The position numbers were made by a program, and so were the translations under genes. This document shows positions 50,278 to 61,962 of a stretch of 64,000 bases of DNA, in pieces. The stretch is from the NCBI GenBank assembly GCA_013397455.1, contig VYZB01000055.1:2344449-2408448 (forward strand), in the 5' to 3' direction. The notes under the pieces were generated by a model. That model was not told where the DNA came from. It saw only the letters and a list, made by a program, of their open reading frames with translations, and did not search any database. Origin of the DNA: Crotophaga sulcirostris. Taxonomy: Eukaryota; Chordata; Aves; Cuculiformes; Crotophagidae. Each line of letters opens with the position of its first letter. Position 1 is the first letter of the stretch.

Positions 50278-53200
50278 CTAGCAAGTAAAGATAAAGAAGA
50301 CACACATAAATCAAAAGAATAATTAAAGCAAGGATGAATTTACCCAAATTGTTCACAACTACTACGAAATGTTTCTTCTTCATCGAGAAAAATGTTATTT
50401 ATTCTGCAATACTGCAATATATAAACGATATATCAAAATCTTTACACAGCCTTAAGTCAACATACAAGTAACAAAATTCATATCATTAACACTTAAAAGG
50501 AATAATTCTAGTCAAACATTTCTGGATTTCAGTTCAAAATGTGATGAATATGTTTTACTACAAGAAAATAGTAAAACCGAGGTTAAAAATCTTCCTGCAA
50601 ACGAGCATAGTTGAGAAGAAAGTCTACTTCCATCTGGCCGTCTGGTTTTGGAAACCCTTGGTTAGAAAAAGTTATTTTATTTATTTTTAAATACACATGT
50701 GTATATCTGTACACATATGGATGTGTATATATATACATATGTATGTGTACTTAAATGTGCGTATATATACCACTAGCATTTACATGTTTTGTTAAATACT
50801 GCTTACTCAGCAGAATTACAAAGCCTGAACTGACTGCTTAAATCTACATCCCAAACCTGTAAGTAAGTATATTAAATATTTGAATTTCAAGGTTTGATGA
50901 CAATACTATTCAAGAACTTTTATACAGGTGAATGCATTAAAACCTCAGAGAGAGAATATATCTTTCAAAAGCTTCTTCTATTTATTCTTGCCATGTAGAA
51001 TACTAAGTGGCCTGAAATGCAAGAATATGGCACGGAGGCACAGAAAATCAAAAGGAGTTCTAAACCAGGGCTGAGCTGCCTGCTAATTACCTGCCCACTG
51101 GGCCACAGAGCCTCCTCTACATGGGGCTGTCTGTTTGGGAATTTTATTTTGCACAGCTGAAGAATCCCTTACCTGCCTTTTAAAATCTTTTCAACTTACT
51201 TTAAAAAGATAAAAGAATACCTCTCCTTGGCTGCTGTAGGCACCTGAAATAATATTTACTCACCTCCTACTGATCTCAGTTGAGCAATATGGCACTGGAA
51301 CAGAGATGCCTTTCAATTAGGGTCCCAAGCTACTGGTTACAGGTCTTCACAAGGGACAGCTACAGTTTATTCCTATGTAATCGCTTGCTCACACTTTGAA
51401 ATTCCATTCTCGTATCGTAAGAAAAGCATTTGAATTTAATCAATGGAATTACCAGACACTCAAAAGTCATTCCGCCTGATCTATGCTGATTACACAAAAT
51501 GATACTCAATAATAAACTGTAAAGAAGATTTTAATTAAATAGTCAGTAATGAATTGAAACACACAAAGCGATTCTAATTCTATCCAGTTCTTTTGCTCAG
51601 GCTTAACTCTCCAATGGGGTATTATAAATTAAACTGATAGCTGGAAATAATGGCTTATTTCTTATCAATTTCATCTCAATGTATTTGATCTCAAATGTTC
51701 TATAAACATAGAAAACATTCCTCTTTATACATACATAATTATATGGTGCAAGGTCAGGATATTTTAATGAAGTCTCAATTCTTATCTATTATATAAAAAT
51801 GAAACCATCTCCCAGTGAATACGGAATTTAAAGCGAGGATCAAACCACAGCCCACAAAATCCAAAACATTCTTTCTAAAGAGTCAGCATCAAAGAGCATA
51901 AGGTCCAAGGAACAATGATGACACACACGTATTCAGGCTGACTAATGTTTAACACCTTTTTTTTTATTTAATCATGAGATTAAACAGGTACATTTTGTGG
52001 CTGGGCTGATAAATTTCCATGCAAAGTCACGCAGAAGATAGTGGTCCAAGCAGTTATGAAGCTAAATGCAACCTAATTTCATGCATCTACACTTTCAGTC
52101 CTCGTATTAATGGTCATAAAATTATCTTTTTCACACGCAAGCAAGAGAACTAAATTATACTAAGAGCTAAAAATAACCTGGCACTTAAATCACAGAACAT
52201 CTGTAGAAGGTTCCCCTCCCACAGGAACTTTCCCACATAAAACTCCTCCGAACTGTAGTTAACATTTTATGAAACTTGTGAGCTTCACTATTTTATTCTG
52301 ATTCTAAAGTCTATCTATCCTAAAAAAAAAACAAACACCCAAGTGTATAAATAAGAATAACCTAGCAATTGTGACACTAAACTTATGTGCCTTATTAAAA
52401 AGTCAAGTGTCTAGATAAGAATAACATAATATTTTCAACAGAACAATCTTGTGATGCTTCCCTGATAAAACATAAAGGTGAATAACAGATTTTTTTCTTC
52501 TCAAAATTTGCATTTCACTCAAAAATGCTAATTCCAGCTCTTCTACCACATGCTAGATTTTATACTCAAAGAATTTCCCCAAGGTTACCACAACATTCAC
52601 CTTTCTTAAAAACCTGGTAAAAATAACATTCAGATACTCAATAGGGGATGAGGAATGACAGCATCACTCTCCAGAGACCTCTTACTCAACAGCTCTGGCT
52701 TGAAAAGGCAGCTTGGGAGTCAAAGTTTTGGTGTCAGTTCTGCACACAGATCAAGCCAATTACACCAGTGGTCTTACCCAAACAAAGCAGACAGTGTTGT
52801 AAAACAATCAATGGTTGGTCAACGTAAATAAACTCCCTCTACAATAATATTTATAATACATGAGTGTTATTTCCTAGCCAAGTAGGAAATAAAACACAAT
52901 CAGCCAAACCCAGCTTTGACTACTCAAGACAGTAAAACAAACCAATGTATGAAACCTTTCAGTAGCAAGGAATCAAGTTTATTTTGATTTTCTACTGTAT
53001 CCTTCAGACAGGATCTTTTTAATCAGTTACTAGCAGGTTTGATCAAATTGATTTTTAAACCCAAGCCTTGACATGAATAACAAACACGTTAGGTAATTGC
53101 TTAAAGCCAATAATTGAATTGAGCACCTCTCTAGCAACAAGGTCTAAACCAAAAGTGTGTAAGAAAAGCCAGTACATTAAATGAAGACCTTCATTAGGAT

Positions 53201-53769
53201 GAAAGTATAAAGACAGGATTTACTTTTTAATCTTATTATAAATACAAATTCAGATGATCTTTTTCTGACATAAGGAGAGAAGTAATGAGCCACTAAGTCA
53301 ACTTCTGCTCCTTCCAATCTTTCTTTGAGTAGAAAACCAAATTTGAATGATTTTTCATCAACCACCCATGCTACAATTCCCGTGTACTGCTACACTTTTT
53401 TGCCATGTCAAGTTGTAGAGAAAAGGAGATGAAAAACATTTCTAGATTTTTGCTTTCTTTCAGCTGTTTTAATAAAAGTGCCCCAAATGCCTTAATATAT
53501 CTTCTGAATACCCTCATGAGATGGGACAGAGAGATTAGGCACCTTGCAACAATGCAAACCTCAAATTACTTAACACAAGATTAAAAAAAGATACACTCCC
53601 CTTGGCTATTTCATATCCTCAAATAAGTAACTATTTTGAAAATACTATTTCATTTTCTAAAACATTATTAAGTATTTTTAGGGCATGATGTGTGTTAAAT
53701 GTTACCATTAAAGATCCTATTATTTTCCCTAGGAATTTGCAGTTAACATATGAAAAGCCAAAAACGTAC
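50278..53769 (-). other. VTI1A: VTI1A intron 2
   Basis: This 3.5-kb intron between exons 2 and 3 has a GTACGT donor and a TTGCTAG acceptor on the minus strand. It is AT-rich unique sequence apart from an imperfect TG/TA/CA microsatellite at about 50692-50770. I recognise no transposon or gene. Confidence 0.85.
50692..50770. repeat. Imperfect TG/TA/CA microsatellite
   Basis: An alternating purine-pyrimidine stretch of about 78 bp contains ACACATGTGT, TATATATA and ATGTATGTGT blocks with many interruptions, which suggests an old, decayed microsatellite. Confidence 0.75.
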
Positions 53770-53828
53770 CAGTTCCCTTGCTTCTTCGAGCTGTTTCTCA
53801 ACATTTGCAACCATCTGCTTCTTCTCAT
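53770..53828 (-). CDS. VTI1A: VTI1A coding exon 2 (residues 32-51)
   Basis: The minus-strand 59-nt exon follows acceptor TTCTCTTTCAG and is followed by donor GTACGT. It supplies the last two bases of codon 32, with G from exon 1 giving Asp, and then EKKQMVANVE and KQLEEAREL. This is identical to the mammalian protein except for one K-to-R change, by memory. It forms the end of helix Ha and the start of Hb of the Habc domain. A 65-codon open frame covering this exon is in the wrong phase and is not the product. Confidence 0.97.
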
Positions 53829-56800
53829 CTGAAAGAGAATTACGAAAATACCAATATAATTGTGCTCATCACGAAAGAAAAATATATCATTTCAAAGACT
53901 TAGATGTAGTAGTTAAAACTGACTCTAGGGATTTATTCTGTGTGATACCATCACTCACCGTGATACTCACATAAGCAACTAAAAAAAGGAGACTGGAGAA
54001 TCCTTGGATTATTCTTCTTTGTTATGCAGCATTTGCTAGCTAGGAAAGCAGTTACAGCTGCTCCAGGTGCAGGAGTTATGCCTCAGCAAGCACTTGCTGG
54101 GTGTAACAAAGCACTCGAAGGCACATACTTACACCAAAGGGAAAGAGATGGTTTAAGAACAAAGGCTTATCCTATTTATTTTCAAAATATGAGATGCACA
54201 AAACCAAGCATCTCACTTATAAGGAATACAACTACTGAAGAAAAATGAGGTTTCTATTCCTCTGCTCCTGTGCTGGGTCGAGAACGGTTTCTTTTGCTTC
54301 AGCAGAAACAAAATGAAATGCCATGGGAACTACAAGAAAACCACCATTTTCTAGTAGCATTGAAAGTGCAAATTGGTAATAAAAGATGAACACTTTTAAA
54401 AAATTTACATCAGTTATAAGCTATATGCAGTAATCATCAGCTGCCAGGTCCCAAACAAGTCTATGTCCCAGCTATAAAGAACATCCCCGACTTTTGACCT
54501 GTCTCTAACTACCCATTCTCAGGCAGAGACTGAGATTCACTGTCACATCTGTCAAAAATTCCAGTTGCTTTCCTACTTGGTTTGTTACAGCACGAAAGGA
54601 GACTTCCTGAGGAATACTCAGTCACTGGATAATAAAAAAAATCCCCAACTGCGAAAATGCTGTGGGCACTCAGGGGCTGCAATGATGCCATTTGCACCCC
54701 TCCTTCTGGCCACATCTTCCATCTTTCTGACTGTAAATCCACTGTAAATTGTCTTAATCAAGATAACAACAAAACTCTGAACATACAACCTTTTACACTT
54801 TGGTTAGCTTTTTTTTTTGGTTTGTTTTTTTGTTTTACAACTTTTACTTTGGTTTGTTTGAAACCAAGAGCATTGTGAGAGAGCTGTGCTGGTAGTTTGC
54901 CTGACAAAGCAGATAAAAAGTGAATTGCACCAAAGTACCTCCAGTCACTGCTCCCCAGAGCAGACCATGATGGATAAGTCTATGCTGGCACAAGAAACTT
55001 TATTATGTATCTTTAGACTTCACTGTTTTCTTTTTCAGTCTGAATTCCTTTGCTTCTTTTCCACATGATCTCTGTATCCTAGAACTGACACATTAAAGAC
55101 CAAAAATAACTATGGGGTGATCTCCTTTGAAGCCCTGCAGACCATAGCCACTGACTTTCATGAGGGACTCCTTTCTTAAATATATATAGTTTAGCTTCTC
55201 CCAGGCTGAAATGCTTTCTTCTTGAGCAAACGTGGTGCCATAGGCAGGAACCAGGGAATGCTGAGGTAGCAACCAAACCCATCATTTCTGCCACAGTAAG
55301 CGAAAGGTGCCCTTAAAACAACCCTCCTTAAAAGCAACAGCACCATTTCTGAAAGGACTGTATTGCTACAGAGCTTCTGGTGAAGCATCCCCAGCACAAG
55401 CAGGTAGTGCTTCAGCTGAGCCCTCCCACTGCTGTTTCAGAGCACCCTGCATTTCGTTTGCAGGGGCATAAATATCCATCTACCTTCTTAATTACCTAAG
55501 GTACTGTGCACTTTCATTTAAGGACACGTGAACATCATGACCTGTCCTTCTTCAGTTACGTACATTGGAGGTCTGCCTGCAGATAGGATCTGGTTCAGGA
55601 TCATCTTTCCACCTTTAAGATAATGCAGAGATCTCTGCAAATAACCAGCTATGCAAGGGCTAGAAAAGTTGTCTTCTGAGGATACAACAGCATGTCTGAC
55701 CAAACATAGCTAGAATAAAATCTTGAAGTATGCTGAAGCCCTCTGAGTCAAGGGAACTCTGCCAGTGACAAAACTGAGATGTTAGAGCTCATCTCTAAAT
55801 CCTCCCGAAGAGTGTCTCCCTTCTTATCCTTAAAAGAGGCCCAGAATTTCAAAGAATCCTCTCTACAAAGCTAAAGCCATGGAAAAACAGCATCTTTTCA
55901 AATATGGAATTCACACTGCCATGTCTGGTGCATTCTGCTACAGCAGAAGATGTAGAAAATGCTTATTTCATCGCAACACTTTTAGTTCTCTGCTAGCAAA
56001 GTCTTTCTCTCATTCTGCACCAGATTCTCGTGAGGGCACCCAAGCCAGAAAATGTAATAGTGATTTGTCTTCCTAATGTAACTAAACCCAAAAGAAAAAA
56101 GAATCTGCCACTTGTTTGCCTGCACATTTTAATTCTCCTACCCAGCATCCCAAAACACCTCTGTTCTTTCCATCATTTGGGAGTAGGCAAGATGACAAGG
56201 GACGAAAGGAAAAACAAGATATAAACCACACAAAACCACTTTATTGAGATTGAAATAAAATTTTAAAATATAGCAGCAGAAAATAAATGTACTATAGCAA
56301 TTTCAGTATTTCCCTGGACTACAATGTCCACACATATTAAGGAACCTGAAATTTACGGATATAAAGTTGGGGTTTAAGGGGAGATATTTCACACTGTACA
56401 AACTGTGGTTTTCAAACTGCCAAGAAACAACTTCACAGTCAGAATCCCCACAGAAAGGGGACAATATGCACAGGGTGACTGGCTCAGAGGCTGCAGATGA
56501 GGTCAGAGGGATTACTCAGAGAAAGAGAAGCTTGCAACCCATCTAGCAGATCAGGACAGACAAGTTACGATTCAATTAAAGATCCTCACATCACTAACTT
56601 TATTACTCCACTGTGTCTTAGTGGTTTACAATCTGCCTCCTTGATCATTATCTTAAATACACTTCCATCATAACAAATAATGAAAAAGGATTTTTATAAC
56701 TTTTTCCTTAATTCAGAATTGGCAATATCCTTTAAAGAAAAAAGTCAATGCTCCCTCAAAAATATCTAAATTTAGAACAGAATTTTTGTCTCCACATCAC

Positions 56801-59800
56801 CAGATGGAATGTCCTAAAGAAAATACTGCATGTAGCTTGTATAATTTAACTGGTCACATTGGCAAAAGATGGCTAAAGACTGGAAACAGAAGTGGTTTTT
56901 TTTTCTTCTGGGTAAGGATTGCAAACAAAGAAATCTGTTCTGGGTTTGTACATAAAGCTGTATCCCTTTCTTAAAAGGGACAAGCTTTTACTACATTTTC
57001 CTCAGCTCTTTCAGCTTTGCCCTTGCATTACTCGCTGGCTCTGTCCCCCAAAACACAGCAGTTACAGAAAGGCAGAAATCTGCTTACAAGTGTAGAAAGG
57101 TTACACAACACTGGTTCAATCTCACAACCAATGAAGGGATTAAAAACGTCTGGACTGAGACTGAGTAGTCTCGTGGCTGGTGGAATTGCTTCTTTTTATT
57201 AGTAAATGCTGAAGAGGAGACTGAGTAACAAAGGGCTTCAGTTCATAGACCACATGCAGATTTTGCTACCCTAGCAGAGGTGGTTTACATGTTCAACACT
57301 GTCAGAAGTTACTTTGCTCAGTAGAAAACGCAGGTGTTGAGTATCAGAAGAATGACAGCACTCAAGTCTAAAACCACCACAACTCAGAAGCTACTGTGCT
57401 GAGAAAAGACTAAGTTACCACCACTTGTGCTGATAAAAGTCTCCTTCAGACCAAGCAATCAAAATCCATATACATATTTGGTCAAATGACAAGACAGATA
57501 CTTCTCTGAAACACTGAGGAACATTAATAAAACACATCACTCAACAATCTTCATTCTTCAAAGACCTGCAGTATCATGGAAAATCTATTCAAAAGCCATT
57601 TCTCTTTTTAGAACACTTTCTTTAGTTCTCCAGATGATGTCTGCCTCAACACAAGACATTTCTTTCCATGACGTTCTACTGTCCCTGCTGTTTATTGTTT
57701 CTGTAGTATCTGAGTGCCTTTGTTATACTTCTTGCAGAACTATTTATGCATTTGTGACAGCAGGATTGTTTGTTGAGCCATCATCCTCCTAGAACTCAAG
57801 ACAGCATCAAGTCCTGACAACACCAAATGCAGGAATGTTGTAAAAACCATTAACCAGTATTTCTCCAGTTCAGCTGAATGCGGAGCTTACTGCAGGTGCA
57901 TCCTGGGCAGCAGAAGGACATAAACCCATCACTAGACTTCAGGAGATCTCTTTGTATTATGCAGAAGTAGCACAAGTCCTTACACCTTTCATCCTGCTTC
58001 TTCCCGCGTGGAGAAAGAAGGCCACCAGCAATCTCTCTCACATCACTGCTGCTGAGAACTGGCATCTCTCCTCATGTCCCCCTCCCACCTCATAAATCCT
58101 CTTTTTGAGGCTCTCCCAGCCATCTCCACAAGAACTAACTGGAACTTCTGGTGATGAAGAAGCAAAGATCTTGCAAATATTCCTATTAAGAAACAAGGGA
58201 AAAATGGGTATTTAAAATATTTCTGATTAAAGTGTGCAGTCAGAAATTTATTTTTTTTCCAGGTGGTCAAATGTCTCTATTAGCTAAGACTGCAATTTGT
58301 TTTGAAGTCGTACATGAATTTTTTGCTGATAAAAGATAGAATAGCCATGAAAACTGAAGCAATGCCCTCATTCATAAACATACAATGCAAGAAGCAGCTA
58401 CAATGCAAGCGAGTCCAAACCTCCTATGAGCAGCCTCAAATCCTAACAAGGAAAAGACACCTCTTAAAAAAAAAAAAAAGAAAAAAAAAAGAATTAACCA
58501 TTGTCTTATCTTGAGGCCATTTAGCCCAGTACCACGCTAATGATTCTGCAGGGAATATGCATCCTTTCTCCTCTGAGAGGATGGCAAATTCCAAAGAAAA
58601 CTTCTAATGGCCACATAAAAGAATCATTATTTCAAAGCCTGCTGCTTCTAGGTTACAGGCTGTTTAAGACAATTATCTTTAAACAGTTCATATTTAAGCT
58701 CAAAAGTCTCCCTAAGTGAACAAGTGAGAGTGATTCAAAGAGAGGATTATGGAAATCCACTACTGCTAAGCAGAATATACGTCCTGCTATAGACCAGGCA
58801 CTGCTGATACAATTAGGAAATTAAATCACTGTTCTTTGTCCACAAATCTCTGCACCACTGCTCATTTTCAGAGGAGCAGCCAACAGTGTATTTATATGTC
58901 TCCCTGATTCTACAAGAGCTCGTTATATTTACTTGGTTAAAAGTGAACAACCCTTTGTGAGGCAATGGGAAATATTGCCTTGATGAGGTTCTTTGCCTTA
59001 GAGAAGAACTCATTGCATCCCCTCAGTAAATTGTTCCAGTGGCCACTTACAGGTTAAGCATAATTTCTGAGCAGACTAAATTACATCAGTCCTAAATTTC
59101 AATCACAGGAACTCTTCAGATCTCTCCCTTCTTAACTTTGTAGGTCTTCACTACAAAAAAGAAAAAGCTTTCTACCTCATAAGTATCTGCAGATTGTGAC
59201 TGAATTACCCTCCCATGCACTTTTTGTTAAGCTCAACAGCAAAATAGCTTTGTTAAGGCGATGAAAAGGAATAGTTTCCTGTCCTTTAACCATGCCTGTG
59301 ATTGGTTAATAACCCCCAATTTATCAGAAGAATTTTTAACTTGGGCATCACCTTCCAGAATCAGACAGATTTTTACTCAAAACACCCCTGTTAATTACTT
59401 TCAGGTATATTTTGGACCTTTGAATTAAAGTTGCACTGAGATCACGTGTTTTAGTTCACCACCTACCTCAAATGCTGTTTAGAGTCACTACTTCATCTCT
59501 TCATGATGCATTCCCCACTCTAAAAGCAGGATGTAATTCTTTGGTCCTGGATGTATGATATCTTTTTCCTTTAGTCATACGGAAAAGTACACCATTAGTG
59601 TGTCTTTATTCCCTCCTTACACAAAACCCACTCCCACACTTTATGTATCCTAAAGCTTTGGGAAATAGAAAACAGAGGTAGAAATATTTAATGGTTTGGA
59701 AACAGGGGAGACATTAAGCTGAGCTAGGAGAGAAACAGATGAGAAATGCACTCACTATTGTCAGTTTCCTTCTGTCTCATACCAGGAGCCCTAGAGCAGG

Positions 59801-60273
59801 GCCACGTGTGCCAGAAGATTCAGTTGGACCAGTTACAGAGATTATTTTTTCCAGTTTTCTACCCTAACAGTCTTGCAGACATTATTGCCTCTACTGCAGG
59901 GATATGCCATGAATCAGACCATGACTGCTACTGCCAAACACATTAAAGCAAACGAGCGCCGATTTCTTTGGATCTGTGAGTCACCACAGTCAATTATCCA
60001 AACGAACTGTTTCAACATTAAGCAGCAAAAATACCCATCAGGATTAAATCATGCACCAGTTCTGTCTGTGACACACGAAAAAGACTTGATATCCATTCCT
60101 GATGTTGTGGGACGATCCCAACAAACAGCATTCCACAGCAGTGCTGGAACAGGAATCACCTGCCCAGCTCTGAGCCCTGCTCTGCTCAGCCCTTGGGCCG
60201 CGCTGGCGGAACTCTGCGTGGCTCCACAGCAGGGCAGGGCTGGACCAGCCACCAGCACCCTGCCAGGCTATCC

Positions 60274-60419
60274 TAGAATCAGAGAAGGGTTTGGGTTGGA
60301 AGGGACCTCAAAGCCCACCCAGTCCCACCTCCTGCCACGGGCAGGGACACCTCCCACTGGATCAGGAGGCTCAGAGCCCCATCCGACCTGGCCTTGAACA
60401 CCTCCAGGGATGGGACTTC
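60274..60419 (-). mobile_element. CR1 LINE 3' end (minus strand)
   Basis: Reading the plus strand, the reversed CR1 terminus begins CCTAGAATCAGAGAAGGGTT and continues GGGTTGGAAGGGACCTCAAA, CACTGGATCAGGAGGCTCAG and ACACCTCCAGGGATGGG. This is the same subfamily type as the 24.7-kb copy but in opposite orientation. It ends abruptly near 60420, where a short unassigned stretch leads into the next CR1. Confidence 0.92.
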
Positions 60420-60454
60420 CTAAAGCATTTCATGTTCACTACTGCCCACTGCTA

Positions 60455-61045
60455 ACCAGGTCCCTGAGCACCTCACCTGCCCGTCTTTTAAACACCTCCA
60501 GGGATGGGGAATCCACCATCCCCCTGAGCAGCCATTCCAGTGCCTGAGAACCCTTTCAGTGAAGAATTTTTTCCTGATGTCTAAACTGAACCTCCCCTAG
60601 CACAACTTGGGGCCACTTCCTCTCATCTTATCTCCTGTCACTTGGAAGAAGGGATGAACACCCACCTCACTACAGTCTCCTTTCAGGGAGTTGTAGGCAG
60701 TGATAAGGTCTCCCCTCAGCCTCCTCCAGGCTAAACAACCCCAGGCCCCTCAGCTGCTCCTCCCAAGACTTGTGCTCCAGCCTCTTCACCAGCCTCATCG
60801 CCCTTCTCTGGACACACTCCAGCACCTCAATGTCCCTCTCGTAGCGAGGGGTCCCAAACTGAACACAGGATTCGAGCTGCGGCCTCGCCAATGCCGAGTA
60901 CGTGTACAATCCCTGCCCTGCCCCTGCTGCCCACGCTGTGTCTGACAAAGCCGGGATGCTCCTGGCCCCCTTGCCCACCTGGGCCACTGCTGGCTCATGC
61001 CCAGCCGCTGCCAACCAGCGCCCCAGGTCCTTCTCTGCCCGGCAG
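60455..61045 (-). mobile_element. CR1 LINE 3' region with ORF2 C-terminus remnant
   Basis: About 590 bp of minus-strand CR1 include the end of the reverse-transcriptase ORF. The minus-strand frame reads [19 protein letters not shown], then [15 protein letters not shown] and [10 protein letters not shown], the usual CR1 ORF2 C-terminus, before a frame disruption (EEAEGRP in place of the expected continuation). The 3' UTR follows, with a truncated terminus near 60455. The 5' truncation point lies only about 50 bp from the exon 1 donor of VTI1A. It is in the same sense as VTI1A. Confidence 0.93.
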
Positions 61046-61097
61046 CGGAGCGGGACGGGGCGCGGTGCCGGCCGAGCTGCCTCCCCCCGCCGCTCAC

Positions 61098-61191
61098 CTC
61101 CTACCAGCTTGGGCACCTTCCCGATCCTGCCCGTGATCTCGGCCGTCAGCACCGCGAAGTCCTGCTCGTAGCTCTCGAAATCGGAGGACAT
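61098..61191 (-). CDS. VTI1A: VTI1A coding exon 1 (start, residues 1-31)
   Basis: The minus strand opens with ATG and encodes [20 protein letters not shown] and [11 protein letters not shown] (31 residues) plus one base of codon 32, ending at donor GTGAGC. The mammalian protein begins [20 protein letters not shown], so the start is secure. The residues belong to helix Ha of the Habc domain. An alternative GT lies seven bases upstream (GTAGGA), but only the chosen donor keeps the frame and restores Asp32 with exon 2. Seven ACC units lie immediately before the ATG. The product is a tail-anchored Qb-SNARE acting at the trans-Golgi and endosomes; the anchor is encoded outside this window. Confidence 0.97.
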
Positions 61192-61212
61192 GGTGGTGGT
61201 GGTGGTGGTGGT
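61192..61212 (-). repeat. (ACC)7 trinucleotide repeat abutting the VTI1A start codon
   Basis: Seven perfect GGT units on the plus strand read as (ACC)7 in the VTI1A 5' UTR and end directly at the start codon. Length variation would alter only the leader, not the protein. Confidence 0.95.
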
Positions 61213-61365
61213 AACGGCGACGGTGCCGGGGGTGCCGGCAGACCCCGCGCTCCGCCCTCTCCGCGCCGCTTCCGCGTTGTGCCACCCGCAAAGGCGCCCC
61301 TACCGCCCCCGGGCGCCTCGGCACAGGTTCCGGATAAACACCCCGCCCCCGCCCAGGTGTTTTTC

Positions 61366-61469
61366 ATAAAATCACAGAGTGGGGTGGGTTGGGAGAGGCC
61401 TCAAAGCCCACCTAGTCCCACCCCCTGCCATGGACAGAATCACCTCCCACTGGCTCAGGGGGCTCAAAG
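61366..61469 (-). mobile_element. CR1 3' tail inside the shared promoter (1)
   Basis: The reversed CR1 terminus AAAATCACAGAGTGGGGTGG continues GGGTTGGGAGAGGCCTCAAA, CCTAGTCCCACCCCCTGCCA and CACTGGCTCAGGGGGCTCAA. It is a fragment of about 100 bp of the GGTTGGAAGGGAC-type subfamily, lying between the VTI1A 5' UTR and the ZDHHC6 proximal promoter. Confidence 0.9.
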
Positions 61470-61476
61470 CTATCGC

Positions 61477-61600
61477 AATATCACAGTATCACCAGGTTGG
61501 AAGAGACCTCTGAGATCATCAAGCCCAACCTATAAGCCAACACTAACACCATCTCATCACCTAAACCATGGCACTGAGTGCCTCATCCAGTCTTCCCGGG
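61477..61600 (-). mobile_element. CR1 3' tail inside the shared promoter (2)
   Basis: A second reversed CR1 terminus directly follows the first: ATATCACAGTATCACCAGG, GGAAGAGACCTCTGAGATCA, TCAAGCCCAACCTATAAGCC, ACCATGGCACTGAGTGCC and TCATCCAGTCTT. Its wording belongs to a different CR1 subfamily, so two independent insertions hit this promoter. Confidence 0.88.
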
Positions 61601-61641
61601 GCCGCTGTTTCGGGGCGGAGGAGCTTTATTACGAGGGACGT

Positions 61642-61800
61642 TGTTTCCGGGGGGTCCCTATTGCCGCTGGACGCTGTTTGACGGGGGTGGCTGTTACTGA
61701 AGGTGCTGTTTCCTGGGCCGGGCCCTGTTGTGAGGGCCGCTGTTTCCGGGGGGTCCCTATTGCCGCTGGACGCTGTTTCCGGGGGGGCTGCAATCGCGAG
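61642..61800 (+). repeat. 99-bp GC-rich tandem repeat with ETS-type sites
   Basis: A 38-bp block at 61642-61679 recurs exactly at 61741-61778, offset 99 bp. The sequence before each block is also similar (GCTGTTTC, then GGGC, then GAGGG). Each block starts TGTTTCCGGGG, which contains an ETS/GABP-type core on the minus strand. It looks like a partial tandem duplication of a promoter module. Large frames reading through it on both strands are low-complexity artefacts. Confidence 0.9.
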
Positions 61801-61867
61801 TGAGCGCGGGGGCGGTGGCGACGCGCGCTGCGCTCCCTCCGCCTCCCGGGCCGGGCGGGCCCCGGCG

Positions 61868-61926
61868 CCTCCCCTTCTCTCCCCTCCTCTCCTTTCCCTT
61901 TCTCTCCTTTCCCTCCGCTCCCTCCC
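61868..61926 (+). repeat. 59-nt pyrimidine tract upstream of ZDHHC6
   Basis: There are 49 consecutive C/T residues (61868-61916), then one G, then nine more pyrimidines. The first AG dinucleotide after the tract is the TAG at 61955-61957, five bases before the ZDHHC6 start codon. It may be a promoter CT element, a triplex-prone tract or the 3' splice site region of a 5' UTR intron. Confidence 0.85.
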
Positions 61927-61939
61927 GCGCGGCGGGGCC

Positions 61940-61957
61940 ATGGGCGGGCGGCGGTAG
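61940..61957 (+). other. Five-codon upstream ORF with strong start context
   Basis: ATG at 61940 in the context GCCATGG (purine at -3, G at +4) is followed by four codons and TAG, ending five bases before the ZDHHC6 start. If it is in the mature mRNA, it should reduce or condition initiation at the main start, which has C at +4. If AG 61956-61957 is a splice acceptor, it is intronic and irrelevant. Confidence 0.5.
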
Positions 61958-61962
61958 CGGCG

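Larger units (their letters stand above)
53829..61097 (-). other. VTI1A: VTI1A intron 1
   Basis: This 7.3-kb intron runs from donor GTGAGC (complement of 61092-61097) to acceptor TTTCAG before exon 2. From 53.8 to 60.27 kb it is unique sequence without a recognisable gene; A-rich tracts lie near 58.47-58.49 kb and T/G-rich tracts near 54.81-54.86 kb. The last 0.8 kb before exon 1 is almost filled by two CR1 fragments in the same sense as the gene. Confidence 0.85.

Noticed and set aside
53631..53828. 65-codon minus-strand frame over VTI1A exon 2
   Set aside because: It begins at an ATG within the exon but in the wrong phase. The correct frame is fixed by exons 1 and 3.
59873..60397. 174-codon plus-strand frame
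   Set aside because: Its C-terminal part is the antisense of a CR1 terminus and the rest is unrecognised intron sequence.
60997..61803. 268-codon plus-strand frame, and the 333-codon minus-strand frame at 61561-62562
   Set aside because: Both are low-complexity readings of the CpG island, the tandem repeat and CR1 tails. One runs antisense through VTI1A exon 1 and the other antisense through ZDHHC6 exon 1.
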